From contig NZ_JACDUR010000004.1 of the NCBI RefSeq assembly GCF_013761175.1, forward strand, positions 62,001 through 126,000: a stretch of 64,000 nt of DNA. Direction: 5' to 3'. Below the pieces are notes generated by a model. That model did not search any database. It was not told the origin of the DNA and was given only the letters and a program-made list of their open reading frames with translations. Both the position numbers and the translations under genes were made by a program. Numbering within the stretch: the stretch's first letter is position 1; every line of letters starts with the position of its first letter. The DNA is from Nonomuraea soli. GTDB lineage: Bacteria > Actinomycetota > Actinomycetes > Streptosporangiales > Streptosporangiaceae. This document shows, piece by piece, positions 57,001-64,000 of this stretch.

Positions 57001-59649
57001 ATGAACGAGACGTTCCGCGACCCCGATCTCCCCCTCGCCGAGCGCATGGCCGACCTGATGGCCCGGCTCACCGTGCCGGAGAAGATCGCGTTGCTGCACC
57101 AGTACCAGCCCCCCATCGACCGTCTCGGCATCGACGCCTACCGCACGGGCACCGAGGCGCTGCACGGCCTGGCCTGGCTCGGCCAGGCCACCGTCTTCCC
57201 GCAGGCCGTCGGCCTGGCCAGCACCTGGGACCCGGACCTGGTCGCCAGGGTGGGGGAGGCGACCGGCGAAGAGGTCGTCGCCTTCCGCCACAAGGGTGCG
57301 GGGCGCAACGTGTGGGCGCCCGTGGTGAACCCGCTGCGCGACCCGAGATGGGGACGCAACGAGGAGGGCTACTCGGAGGACCCGTGGCTGACCGGGCTCA
57401 TGGGCGAGGCGTACGCCCGCGGGCTTCGTGGGAGCGCTCCCGTGATGCGGACGGCCCCCACGCTCAAGCACTTCCTCGGCTACAACAACGAGACCGACCG
57501 CTGCGTGACCAGCAGCAACCTGCCCCCCAGGGTGCTGCACGAGTACGAGCTGCCCTGCTACCGCCCGGCCCTGGAGAGCGGCGCCGCGGTGGCGGTCATG
57601 CCCTCCTACAACCTGGTCAACGGCCGGCCCGCCCACCTCAGCCCGCTGATCAACGAGATCCTGCGCGCCTGGGCGCCCGACGACATCCACGTGGTGAGCG
57701 ACGCCTACGCCCCCGGCAACCTGACCGGGCTGCAGGCCTACCACGACGACGCGGCCGAGGCCTACGCCCACGCGATCAAGGCGGGGCTCGACAGCTTCAC
57801 CCAGGACGACGACCGCCCGCAGGACACCCTGGACCACATCGCCGACGCCCTCGCCCGCGGCCTGCTCACCGAGGACGACCTCGACGTCGCGGTACGGCAC
57901 GCGTTGTCGATCAGGTTCCGCCTCGGCGAGTTCGACCCCGCCACGCCGTACGACCACATCGGCGAGGACGTGGTCAACAGCCCTGAGCACCAGGAGCTGG
58001 CCCGCGAGGCCGCGCGGCGCTCGATGGTGCTGCTGCACAACGACGGCTTACTGCCCCTGGCGCGCACCGCCAGGATCGCGGTGATCGGCCAGCTCGGCGA
58101 CACGCTCATGGAGGACTGGTACTCCGGCAGCCTGCCGTACGCCGTCACCGCCAGGAAGGGGCTGGACGCGGCCGTCTTCTGCGAGGGCGTCGACCGGATC
58201 AGGCTCGCCGTCGAGGACGGACCCGAGCTGGGCTACTTCGACGTGTTCGACTGGGGCGGCGGCGCGCTGGCGCTGCGGTCCGTGGCCACCGGGCGGTTCC
58301 TGGGCGCGACCGAGGACGGCCAGCTGATCGCCGACCAGCCGGGGCCCAACGGCTGGGAGGTGCGCCAGACCTTCCGCTGGGTCGGCCGTTCGCTGCGCAA
58401 CCTGTCGACCGGCCGCTACGTCGGCGCCGGAGGACTCCAGGAGGACCCGCTGCCGCTCACCGTCGAGGTGCTCGTCAACGGGGCCGAGCAGGCGGCGGAG
58501 GTGGCCAGGGACGCCGACGTCGCGATCGTGGTCACCGGTGACCACCCGCTGGTCAACGGCCGCGAGACCGAGGACCGCTCCGACCTGGCGCTGCCGCAGG
58601 CGCAGCAGGCCGTGCTGAAGGCGGTCGCCGCCGCCAACCCCGACACCGTGCTGGTGATCAGCAGCGGCTACCCGTTCACCTGGACCGGAGCCGAGCGCGC
58701 CGCCGTCTGGTCCGCGCACGGCGGACAGGAGTACGGCAACGCGCTGGCCGACGTGCTCTTCGGCGACGCGGAACCCGAGGGCCGCCTCACCCAGACCTGG
58801 TACAGGGACGCCTGCGAGCTGCCCGACCTGCTCGACTACGACATCATCACCGCCGACGCCACCTACCTGTACTACCTGGGCACCCCGCTCTACCCCTTCG
58901 GCCACGGCCTGTCCTACACGACCTTCGACTACTCCGGCCTGGTCGTGACCACCACCGCCGACGAGATCAGGGCGAGCGTGACCGTCACCAACACCGGCTC
59001 GCGCGAGGGCGGCGAGGTCGTCCAGTTCTACTCGCGCCAGCGGGTCTCCCGCGTCAAGCAGCCCCAGCGCAAGCTGCGCAGATTCGCGAGGGTACGGCTG
59101 GCGCCCGGCGAGAGCCGTACGGTGTCGGTCGCCTTCCGGATCGACGAGCTCGCCTTCTGGGACGTCACCCGCGGCAGGTTCGTCGTGGAGAGCGCACCGC
59201 ACCAGCTCATGGTCGGCCGCAGCGCCACCGACCTGCGCCTGAGCGCCCGCTTCGACGTCGCGGGCGAGGTGGTCCCGCCGCGCACGGGACCTCTGGACGC
59301 GGTGGACCACGACGACTACGACGCGATCACCTTCGTGGCGGCCTCCAGGGAGCGCGGTGAGGCCGTCAAGGCGGAGGCGGACGGCGCCTGGGTCCGCTTC
59401 CGCCAGGTCGACCTCAAGGGCGCCAGAAGGTGCGAGATCGAGGCGGGCAGCACCGAGGGCGGCGTCATCACGCTGCGCCGCGACGATCCGCTGGGCGGTC
59501 AGGTGCTGGCCTCCTTCCCCGTGCCCAGAACCGACCGGTACGAGGCCGTGGTGAGCAGGTCCGCACTTGCCGAATACGAGGGTGTGCACGACCTTTATGT
59601 CGTGCTGGAAAACTGCGGGATCACCGTGCGCGGGCTGTGCTTCGCATGA
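57001..59649 (+). CDS. Cytosolic GH3 beta-glycosidase with inserted beta domain
   Basis: An 882-residue GH3 enzyme without signal peptide. Nucleophile Asp234 in HVVSDAYAPGN. It shares with the secreted GH3 an inserted fascin-like domain (LRSVATGRFLGATEDG, LRNLSTGRYVGAGG), an Fn3-like domain (VTVTNTGSREGGEVVQFYS) and a CBM6-like C-terminal domain. It likely splits beta-linked glucose or xylose from imported oligosaccharides. ATG 57001 is chosen, with AGAGG 6 bases upstream; an ATG at 56995 touches AGAGG. It overlaps the LacI gene by ATGA. Confidence 0.92.
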   Translation: MNETFRDPDLPLAERMADLMARLTVPEKIALLHQYQPPIDRLGIDAYRTGTEALHGLAWLGQATVFPQAVGLASTWDPDLVARVGEATGEEVVAFRHKGAGRNVWAPVVNPLRDPRWGRNEEGYSEDPWLTGLMGEAYARGLRGSAPVMRTAPTLKHFLGYNNETDRCVTSSNLPPRVLHEYELPCYRPALESGAAVAVMPSYNLVNGRPAHLSPLINEILRAWAPDDIHVVSDAYAPGNLTGLQAYHDDAAEAYAHAIKAGLDSFTQDDDRPQDTLDHIADALARGLLTEDDLDVAVRHALSIRFRLGEFDPATPYDHIGEDVVNSPEHQELAREAARRSMVLLHNDGLLPLARTARIAVIGQLGDTLMEDWYSGSLPYAVTARKGLDAAVFCEGVDRIRLAVEDGPELGYFDVFDWGGGALALRSVATGRFLGATEDGQLIADQPGPNGWEVRQTFRWVGRSLRNLSTGRYVGAGGLQEDPLPLTVEVLVNGAEQAAEVARDADVAIVVTGDHPLVNGRETEDRSDLALPQAQQAVLKAVAAANPDTVLVISSGYPFTWTGAERAAVWSAHGGQEYGNALADVLFGDAEPEGRLTQTWYRDACELPDLLDYDIITADATYLYYLGTPLYPFGHGLSYTTFDYSGLVVTTTADEIRASVTVTNTGSREGGEVVQFYSRQRVSRVKQPQRKLRRFARVRLAPGESRTVSVAFRIDELAFWDVTRGRFVVESAPHQLMVGRSATDLRLSARFDVAGEVVPPRTGPLDAVDHDDYDAITFVAASRERGEAVKAEADGAWVRFRQVDLKGARRCEIEAGSTEGGVITLRRDDPLGGQVLASFPVPRTDRYEAVVSRSALAEYEGVHDLYVVLENCGITVRGLCFA
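57429..57442. promoter_or_regulatory. CebR-like palindrome inside the GH3 gene
   Basis: TGGGAGCGCTCCCG contains the perfect palindrome GGGAGCGCTCCC and differs by one base from the Streptomyces CebR (cellobiose repressor) box TGGGAGCGCTCCCA as I remember it. It lies in codons for Arg-Gly-Ser-Ala-Pro. It may act as an intragenic roadblock or be chance in a GC-rich gene. Confidence 0.4.
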
Positions 59650-60629
59650 AGGGCAGGGATGTGACGATCGCCGAGGTCGCCCGGCACGCGGGCGTCGCGG
59701 TGAGCACGGTCTCCTACGTGCTGAGCGGCAAGCGGGCGATCTCCGCCGAGACCCGCCGCCGCGTGCTCGACAGCGTGCGCGCGCTCGGCTACCACCCCAA
59801 CGCCGGCGCGCGGGCCCTGGCCAGCAAGCGGGCCAACGTGATCGCGCTGGTGCTGCCGCTGCGCGCGGGCATGCACGTGCCGGTGCTGATGCAGTTCGCC
59901 ACCTCCGTGGTCACCGCCGCCCGCAGCTTCGACCACGACGTGCTGCTGCTGACCGCGGACGAGGGCACCGACGGCATCCGCCGTGCCGCCGCCAGCGCCC
60001 TGGTCGACGGCCTGATCCTGATGGACATAGAGGAGCACGACGAGCGCGTGCCGGTGCTGCGCGAGCTGTCGGAACCGACCGTGCTGATCGGCTTCCCCGC
60101 CGACTCGGCCGGGCTGACCTGCGTCGACCTCGACTTCGAGGCAGCGGGCAAGCTGTGCGTGGCGCACCTGGCGGGCCGCGGCCATCGCGAGATCGCCCTG
60201 CTCGGCGCCCCCGCCGTGGTCTACGAGCGCGGCACCGGCTTCGCCCGCCGCACCCGCTCCGGCTTCGCCGACGCGATCGAGGCACGGGGCCTGTCCGGCG
60301 TCGCGCTGCCCTGCGAGGAGGGTTTCGACGACGTCCGTGTCACCGTCAAGCAGCTCCTGGCCGACCATCCTCAGGTCACCGGCCTGGTGGTGCACAACGA
60401 GGCGGCCGTCGGGCACGTCCTGGCCACCCTGCGCGAGCTCGACAGGCAGTTGGAGGTCGTGGCGATCTGCCCCGACGACATCGCCGACCGCGCCCGGCTC
60501 GCCTCGGTGCTGATCCCCGCCGAGGAGGTCGGCAGGGAGGCGGTGCGGCTGCTGATGGAGAAGCTCGAAGGCCGCCAGGTGCCCGCCTCGACCCTGCTCC
60601 AGCCCAGGCTCACCTACAGGAGGGCGTAG
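59646..60629 (+). CDS. LacI-family transcriptional regulator
   Basis: A 327-residue repressor. HTH: VTIAEVARHAGVAVSTVSYVLSG with hinge HPNAGARALASKRANVIALV, then the periplasmic-binding-like sensor domain (LVDGLILMDIEEHDERV, VLIGFPADSAGLTCVDLDFEAAGKL, LVVHNEAAVGHVLATLREL). The ATG overlaps the GH3 stop. The twin palindromes at 56951-56988, in front of the GH3 gene it follows, are its most likely targets, giving autoregulation of a two-gene unit. Confidence 0.93.
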   Translation: MKGRDVTIAEVARHAGVAVSTVSYVLSGKRAISAETRRRVLDSVRALGYHPNAGARALASKRANVIALVLPLRAGMHVPVLMQFATSVVTAARSFDHDVLLLTADEGTDGIRRAAASALVDGLILMDIEEHDERVPVLRELSEPTVLIGFPADSAGLTCVDLDFEAAGKLCVAHLAGRGHREIALLGAPAVVYERGTGFARRTRSGFADAIEARGLSGVALPCEEGFDDVRVTVKQLLADHPQVTGLVVHNEAAVGHVLATLRELDRQLEVVAICPDDIADRARLASVLIPAEEVGREAVRLLMEKLEGRQVPASTLLQPRLTYRRA

Positions 60630-60771
60630 ATCGCGATCAGCGCGGCGGGCACGGCACGTTCACCTACGGCCACGGCTCGCCGCTGAGGGAGCGGCCGGTG
60701 AGGTTCGTCAGGTGGCCGCCCAGCAGCAGGCGCGGCGTCCCACGGAATTGCGGAGAAAGTGGGCAAATAAG

Positions 60772-60800
60772 AAGGGGTGCACCCGTCGGGTGCCCCCCTT
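60772..60800. terminator. Convergent terminator
   Basis: A 13-bp stem with one mismatch (60772-60784 with 60788-60800) and loop GTC. On the minus strand it is followed by CTTCTTATTT, so it suits the TPM gene, whose stop is 14 bases away. It can also stop transcripts leaving the LacI gene. The 60630-60771 gap holds nothing else I can recognise. Confidence 0.8.
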
Positions 60801-60813
60801 CCCGCGAGACTGC

Positions 60814-62184
60814 TTACCAGTCGCCGCCGCCGAAGTCTCCGCCGCCGAAGTCGCCTCCGCCGCCGAAGTCACCCCAGCCGCCGGCGTCGCCGCCGAAGTC
60901 TCCGCCACCCATGTCACCGGCGGCCGCGCCGTCGGCGTAGCCGGCGCCGTAACCGCCCATGCCCATGCCGCCGAACATCATGGAGCCCATCATCGTGCCG
61001 ATGAACATGCCGGTCATGACGTCGCCGAAGCCGCCGTAGTAGCCGTAGGCGTAGGGCTGGTAGGCCGGGCCCGCGTTGTAGTAGGGCACGCGCTGGCCGT
61101 GGACCATGACCTCACGCGGCTGCGGGTCGTAGCCCTGCTCGACCGCCTGGGCGTCCATGGCGCAGGCCGGCACCTCGCGCACGGCGCCGCCGGGCGGGGC
61201 CCAGCGCACGTCGCGCACGGACGGGCCGTGCTGCGGGTTGAAGAAACAGGGAGCGCGGCGCTCGGGGATCGGCTCGTTGGCGACCTTGGCCTTCACCACG
61301 GCCAGCGCGTAGCGGCCGTCCTCGAGCGTCTGGGTGACCTCGCGGATCTGGTCGGCCTTGGTGACCGCGGCGAGCTGGGTCTTGGCCCGCTCGTAGGAGT
61401 CGAGGGCCTGCTGCCATTCGCCGATGTGCTGGCCGCCCTCGCCCTGAAGGGTGACGTCGGTGTCGAGCGCGGTGATCTCCTCACCGAACTTGGTGACGTC
61501 CTCCTCCACGGTGGACTTGACCGCGGCCAGGTCGCGGGCCTCCTGCTCCAGGCGCTTCTTCTTGGCGTTGCGCGAGTAGAGGAAGTAACCGCCGCCGCCG
61601 ACCACGGCCAGGGCGCCGAGCGCGATCAGCACGCCGGAGCCGCCACCGCCGCCGCTGACCGGGCTCGAGCTCAGAGCCGAGCGGGTCTTGCCCGCAGCGG
61701 CCAGGTCGACGCGCTCGGTCCACTCAGCGATGCCCTTGGCGAAGTCGCCGCCGGCGTTCTGGATGGCCAGGCCCTGGATGCGGTTGAGGGTGGCCTGGTT
61801 GACCACCGTCGAGTCGGCGTACATCCGCGTGCCGACGAACATGGCGATCGTCGCGTCGGGGCGTCCGGCCGCGTCGAGCTCCTTGCCCAGGGTCTGGATG
61901 AAGGCGCCGGCCTCGGCCTCGGTCGCGGCGCCGTCGGCCACGGCGACACCGTAGATCTTGGAGCTGGCGTCCTTGAAGTCGTTGGTGATGTCGGACTGCT
62001 GGTCACCGCTGAGCGGTGATCCGGAGTCGACGTAGAGCGGGTCGCCCGACTTCCATTCGGCCATCACGGCGGTGGCATCGGGAAGCGCGGCGGCGTGGGC
62101 CGCTGGTTGGAATGCGAGAACAGCGAACAGCCCGGCGAGCAGCGCAACGAGCGCGGCCCCTGCCCGGCGCAGCGAGTGGGTCAT
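60814..62184 (-). CDS. TPM-domain membrane protein with Gly/Asp/Phe-rich tail
   Basis: A 456-residue protein: signal peptide (VALLAGLFAVLAFQPAAHAA), extracytoplasmic TPM/Psb32-like domain (about 35-165), one transmembrane helix (GVLIALGALAVVGGGGYFLYS, about 184-204), then a coiled coil to about 305, and a conserved-looking segment with CFFNPQHGPSVRDVRWAPPG and VPACAMDAQAVEQGYDPQPR. It ends in a Met/Gly-rich stretch and a tail with repeated GGGDF units, last GGGDW. The function is not known. GAAGGAGG sits 11 bases upstream of the ATG. The tail may help it self-associate. Confidence 0.8.
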   Translation of the reverse strand: MTHSLRRAGAALVALLAGLFAVLAFQPAAHAAALPDATAVMAEWKSGDPLYVDSGSPLSGDQQSDITNDFKDASSKIYGVAVADGAATEAEAGAFIQTLGKELDAAGRPDATIAMFVGTRMYADSTVVNQATLNRIQGLAIQNAGGDFAKGIAEWTERVDLAAAGKTRSALSSSPVSGGGGGSGVLIALGALAVVGGGGYFLYSRNAKKKRLEQEARDLAAVKSTVEEDVTKFGEEITALDTDVTLQGEGGQHIGEWQQALDSYERAKTQLAAVTKADQIREVTQTLEDGRYALAVVKAKVANEPIPERRAPCFFNPQHGPSVRDVRWAPPGGAVREVPACAMDAQAVEQGYDPQPREVMVHGQRVPYYNAGPAYQPYAYGYYGGFGDVMTGMFIGTMMGSMMFGGMGMGGYGAGYADGAAAGDMGGGDFGGDAGGWGDFGGGGDFGGGDFGGGDW

Positions 62185-62257
62185 CGGCAGCTAGCCTCCT
62201 TCGCCCATAGGGACGAACCGGCGATCGGCAAAGTTCCTCCTCCACCGAACTTACCTG

Positions 62258-64000
62258 CTATACGTCCTTGATCTCGCAGATAGCCGCGCCAGCCGTCACG
62301 GTCTGACCGACGGCCGCGTCGAGGCCGGTGATGGTGCCGGACTTGTGCGCCGTCAGGGGTTGCTCCATCTTCATCGCTTCGAGGACCACGACCGTGTCAC
62401 CCTCGGCCACGGTGTCGCCGTCGGAGGCGACCACCTTGACGATGGTGCCCTGCATGGGCGTGACCAGGGCGTCGCCGCTCACGGCGCCGGCTTTCCTGCC
62501 GCCGGTCGCCGCGCGCCTCGGGCTCTTGTTCGCTGAGGGCTGAGCGGTGCGGGCGACGCCGAAGCCCGCGGGGAGCACGACCTCGAGCCGCTTGCCGCCC
62601 ACCTCGACCGTCACCCGCTCGCGCGGCTCGGCCTCGGCGGTGTCGACCTCGCCCGCGTAGGGCTCGATCCGGTTGTCGAACTCGGTCTCGATCCAGCGGG
62701 TGTGCACGGAGAAGGGCTCGCCCGTGAACGCGGGGTCCTCGACGATCACGCGGTGGAAGGGCAGGACCGTGGGCATGCCCTCGATCTCGAACTCGGCCAG
62801 CGCCCGGCGCGAGCGCTCCAGCGCCTCCGCGCGGGTGCGCCCGGTGACGATCAGCTTGGCGATCAGGGAGTCGAAGGTCTGCGGCACGGTCATCCCGGAC
62901 TCGTAACCGGAGTCGAGGCGCACCCCCGGGCCGCTCGGCGCCCGCATCGCGGTCAGCGTGCCGGGGGCGGGCAGGAAGCCGCGCCCTGCGTCCTCGGCGT
63001 TGATCCGGAACTCGATCGAGTGGCCGCGCAGCCGCGGGTCGTCGTAGCCGAGCTCCTCGCCCTCGGCGACGCGGAACATCTCGCGCACCAGGTCGACGCC
63101 GGCCACCTCCTCGGTCACCGGGTGCTCGACCTGCAGGCGGGTGTTGACCTCCAGGAAGGAGATCGTGCCGTCCTGGCCGACCAGGAACTCGCAGGTGCCG
63201 GCACCCACGTAGCCGGCCTCCCGCAGGATGGCCTTGGAACTGGTGTAGAGCAGGTCGAGCTGCTCCTGGTCGAGGAAGGGCGCGGGCGCCTCCTCCACCA
63301 GCTTCTGGTGGCGCCGCTGCAGCGAGCAGTCACGGGTGCTGACCACCACGACGTTGCCGTGGGCGTCGGCCAGGCACTGGGTCTCCACGTGGCGCGGCTT
63401 GTCGAGGTAGCGCTCCACGAAGCACTCGCCCCGGCCGAAGGCGGTGACCGCCTCGCGCACCGCGCTGTCGAACAGCTCGGGGATCTCCTCGATCGTCCTG
63501 GCCACCTTCAGGCCGCGGCCACCGCCGCCGTAGGCCGCCTTGATGGCGATGGGCAGCCCGTGCTCCTGCGCGAAGGCCACCACCTCCTCGGCACCCGCCA
63601 CCGGGTCCTTGGTGCCGGCCACCAGGGGCGCGCCCACCTTCTGCGCGATGTGCCGCGCCTGGACCTTGTCGCCCAGCGCCGCGATGGCGCTCGGCGGCGG
63701 GCCGATCCAGGTCAGCCCGGCGTCGATCACCGCCTGGGCGAAGCCGGCGTTCTCGGCCAGGAAGCCGTAGCCCGGGTGGACGGCGTCGGCCCCGGTCTGC
63801 TGGGCGATCTTCAGCAGCTTGGCGACGTCGAGGTAGGTCTCAGCGGGAGACTGGCCGCCCAGCGCGTGCGCCTCGTCGGCGACCTTTGCGTGCAGGGAGT
63901 CCAGGTCCTGGTCGGCGTAGACGGCCACGCTGGCGATCCCGGCGTCCTTGCAGGCACGGGCCACCCGCACGGCGATCTCGCCGCGATTCGCGATCAGAAC
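62258..64000 (-). CDS. Acyl-CoA carboxylase biotin carboxylase/BCCP subunit (AccA3-like, N-terminus cut)
   Basis: The visible 580 residues cover nearly all of an AccA3-type alpha subunit, which attaches and carboxylates biotin for acetyl- and propionyl-CoA carboxylases. From the edge: VLIANRGEIAVRVARACKD (biotin carboxylase opening), KAAYGGGGRGLKVARTIEE (ATP-grasp Gly loop), ECFVERYLDKPRHVETQ, FLEVNTRLQVEHPVTE, then a C-terminal BCCP domain with VVLEAMKMEQPL (biotin Lys). The start codon lies beyond position 64000 by only a few residues. Confidence 0.95.
   Translation of the reverse strand, partial: VLIANRGEIAVRVARACKDAGIASVAVYADQDLDSLHAKVADEAHALGGQSPAETYLDVAKLLKIAQQTGADAVHPGYGFLAENAGFAQAVIDAGLTWIGPPPSAIAALGDKVQARHIAQKVGAPLVAGTKDPVAGAEEVVAFAQEHGLPIAIKAAYGGGGRGLKVARTIEEIPELFDSAVREAVTAFGRGECFVERYLDKPRHVETQCLADAHGNVVVVSTRDCSLQRRHQKLVEEAPAPFLDQEQLDLLYTSSKAILREAGYVGAGTCEFLVGQDGTISFLEVNTRLQVEHPVTEEVAGVDLVREMFRVAEGEELGYDDPRLRGHSIEFRINAEDAGRGFLPAPGTLTAMRAPSGPGVRLDSGYESGMTVPQTFDSLIAKLIVTGRTRAEALERSRRALAEFEIEGMPTVLPFHRVIVEDPAFTGEPFSVHTRWIETEFDNRIEPYAGEVDTAEAEPRERVTVEVGGKRLEVVLPAGFGVARTAQPSANKSPRRAATGGRKAGAVSGDALVTPMQGTIVKVVASDGDTVAEGDTVVVLEAMKMEQPLTAHKSGTITGLDAAVGQTVTAGAAICEIKDV

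Noticed and set aside
60630..60771. Possible gene remnant after the LacI gene
   Set aside because: Short open stretches exist but none matches a family or has a ribosome site; it is best left as intergenic sequence.
1..64000. tRNA, rRNA, transposase or phage genes
   Set aside because: No cloverleaf, rRNA or recombinase/transposase-like protein was recognised by reading; small RNAs cannot be excluded without a covariance-model search.

Overview
The window is about 70% GC, gene-dense, almost free of long intergenic gaps, and full of ATGA/GTGA stop-start overlaps and GTG starts. It also carries DtxR/IdeR-type iron boxes, an LpdA-type quinone reductase and an AccA3-type biotin carboxylase. This points to a soil filamentous actinomycete; the protein repertoire looks most like Streptosporangiaceae (Nonomuraea/Streptosporangium-like), but that placement is an inference. 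I see no tRNA, rRNA, CRISPR array, prophage or insertion sequence. Layout: 1-6.3 kb holds secreted or membrane housekeeping genes (SGNH hydrolase cut by the left edge, BASS transporter, PhoX-like phosphatase, lipase-like hydrolase) and a small AT-richer cassette of two overlapping membrane genes, one an Mrr-type nuclease. 6.3-15.3 kb is a redox block: FAD/Rieske oxidoreductase, GCS2-type ligase, haem-oxygenase-like iron enzyme, class I methyltransferase, CDGSH protein, DyP peroxidase with an encapsulin cargo tag, encapsulin shell, then a minus-strand operon of two sulfite-oxidase-like molybdoenzymes, a flavin reductase, a DUF6510-like protein and a MarR regulator that faces an MFS exporter. 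16.8-37.1 kb holds a lipoprotein, a Ser/Thr kinase with a beta-propeller, purine salvage genes (adenosine deaminase; PNP plus phosphosugar mutase), an iron-box-controlled haem importer operon, a MerR/sigma/GyrI-domain set, a C39-like secreted protein, an M20 peptidase, an alpha/beta hydrolase, a GGCT-fold protein, LpdA and a Uma2 nuclease. 60.8-64 kb holds a TPM-domain membrane protein and the biotin carboxylase/BCCP subunit cut by the right edge. The most coherent system is a probable xyloglucan utilisation locus at 37.1-60.6 kb. A secreted GH74 xyloglucanase with two Fn3 domains and a CBM2 would cut the polymer. Two binding-protein-dependent sugar importers would take up oligosaccharides. 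GH31 alpha-xylosidase, GH42 beta-galactosidase and two related GH3 enzymes (one exported, one cytosolic) would strip them. A ROK/XylR-type and a LacI-type regulator lie inside the locus. Three 23-bp sites of the form TWGTTSG-N9-CAAACWA, close to the Bacillus xyl operator, lie in front of the GH42/GH31 pair, the AEC-transporter/GH74 pair and the second ABC system/ROK gene, which ties the scattered transcription units into one predicted regulon. Twin LacI-type palindromes sit in front of the cytosolic GH3 gene, which overlaps the lacI gene. A 36-nt near-perfect palindrome covers the start codon of an HpcH/HpaI-type aldolase within the locus.
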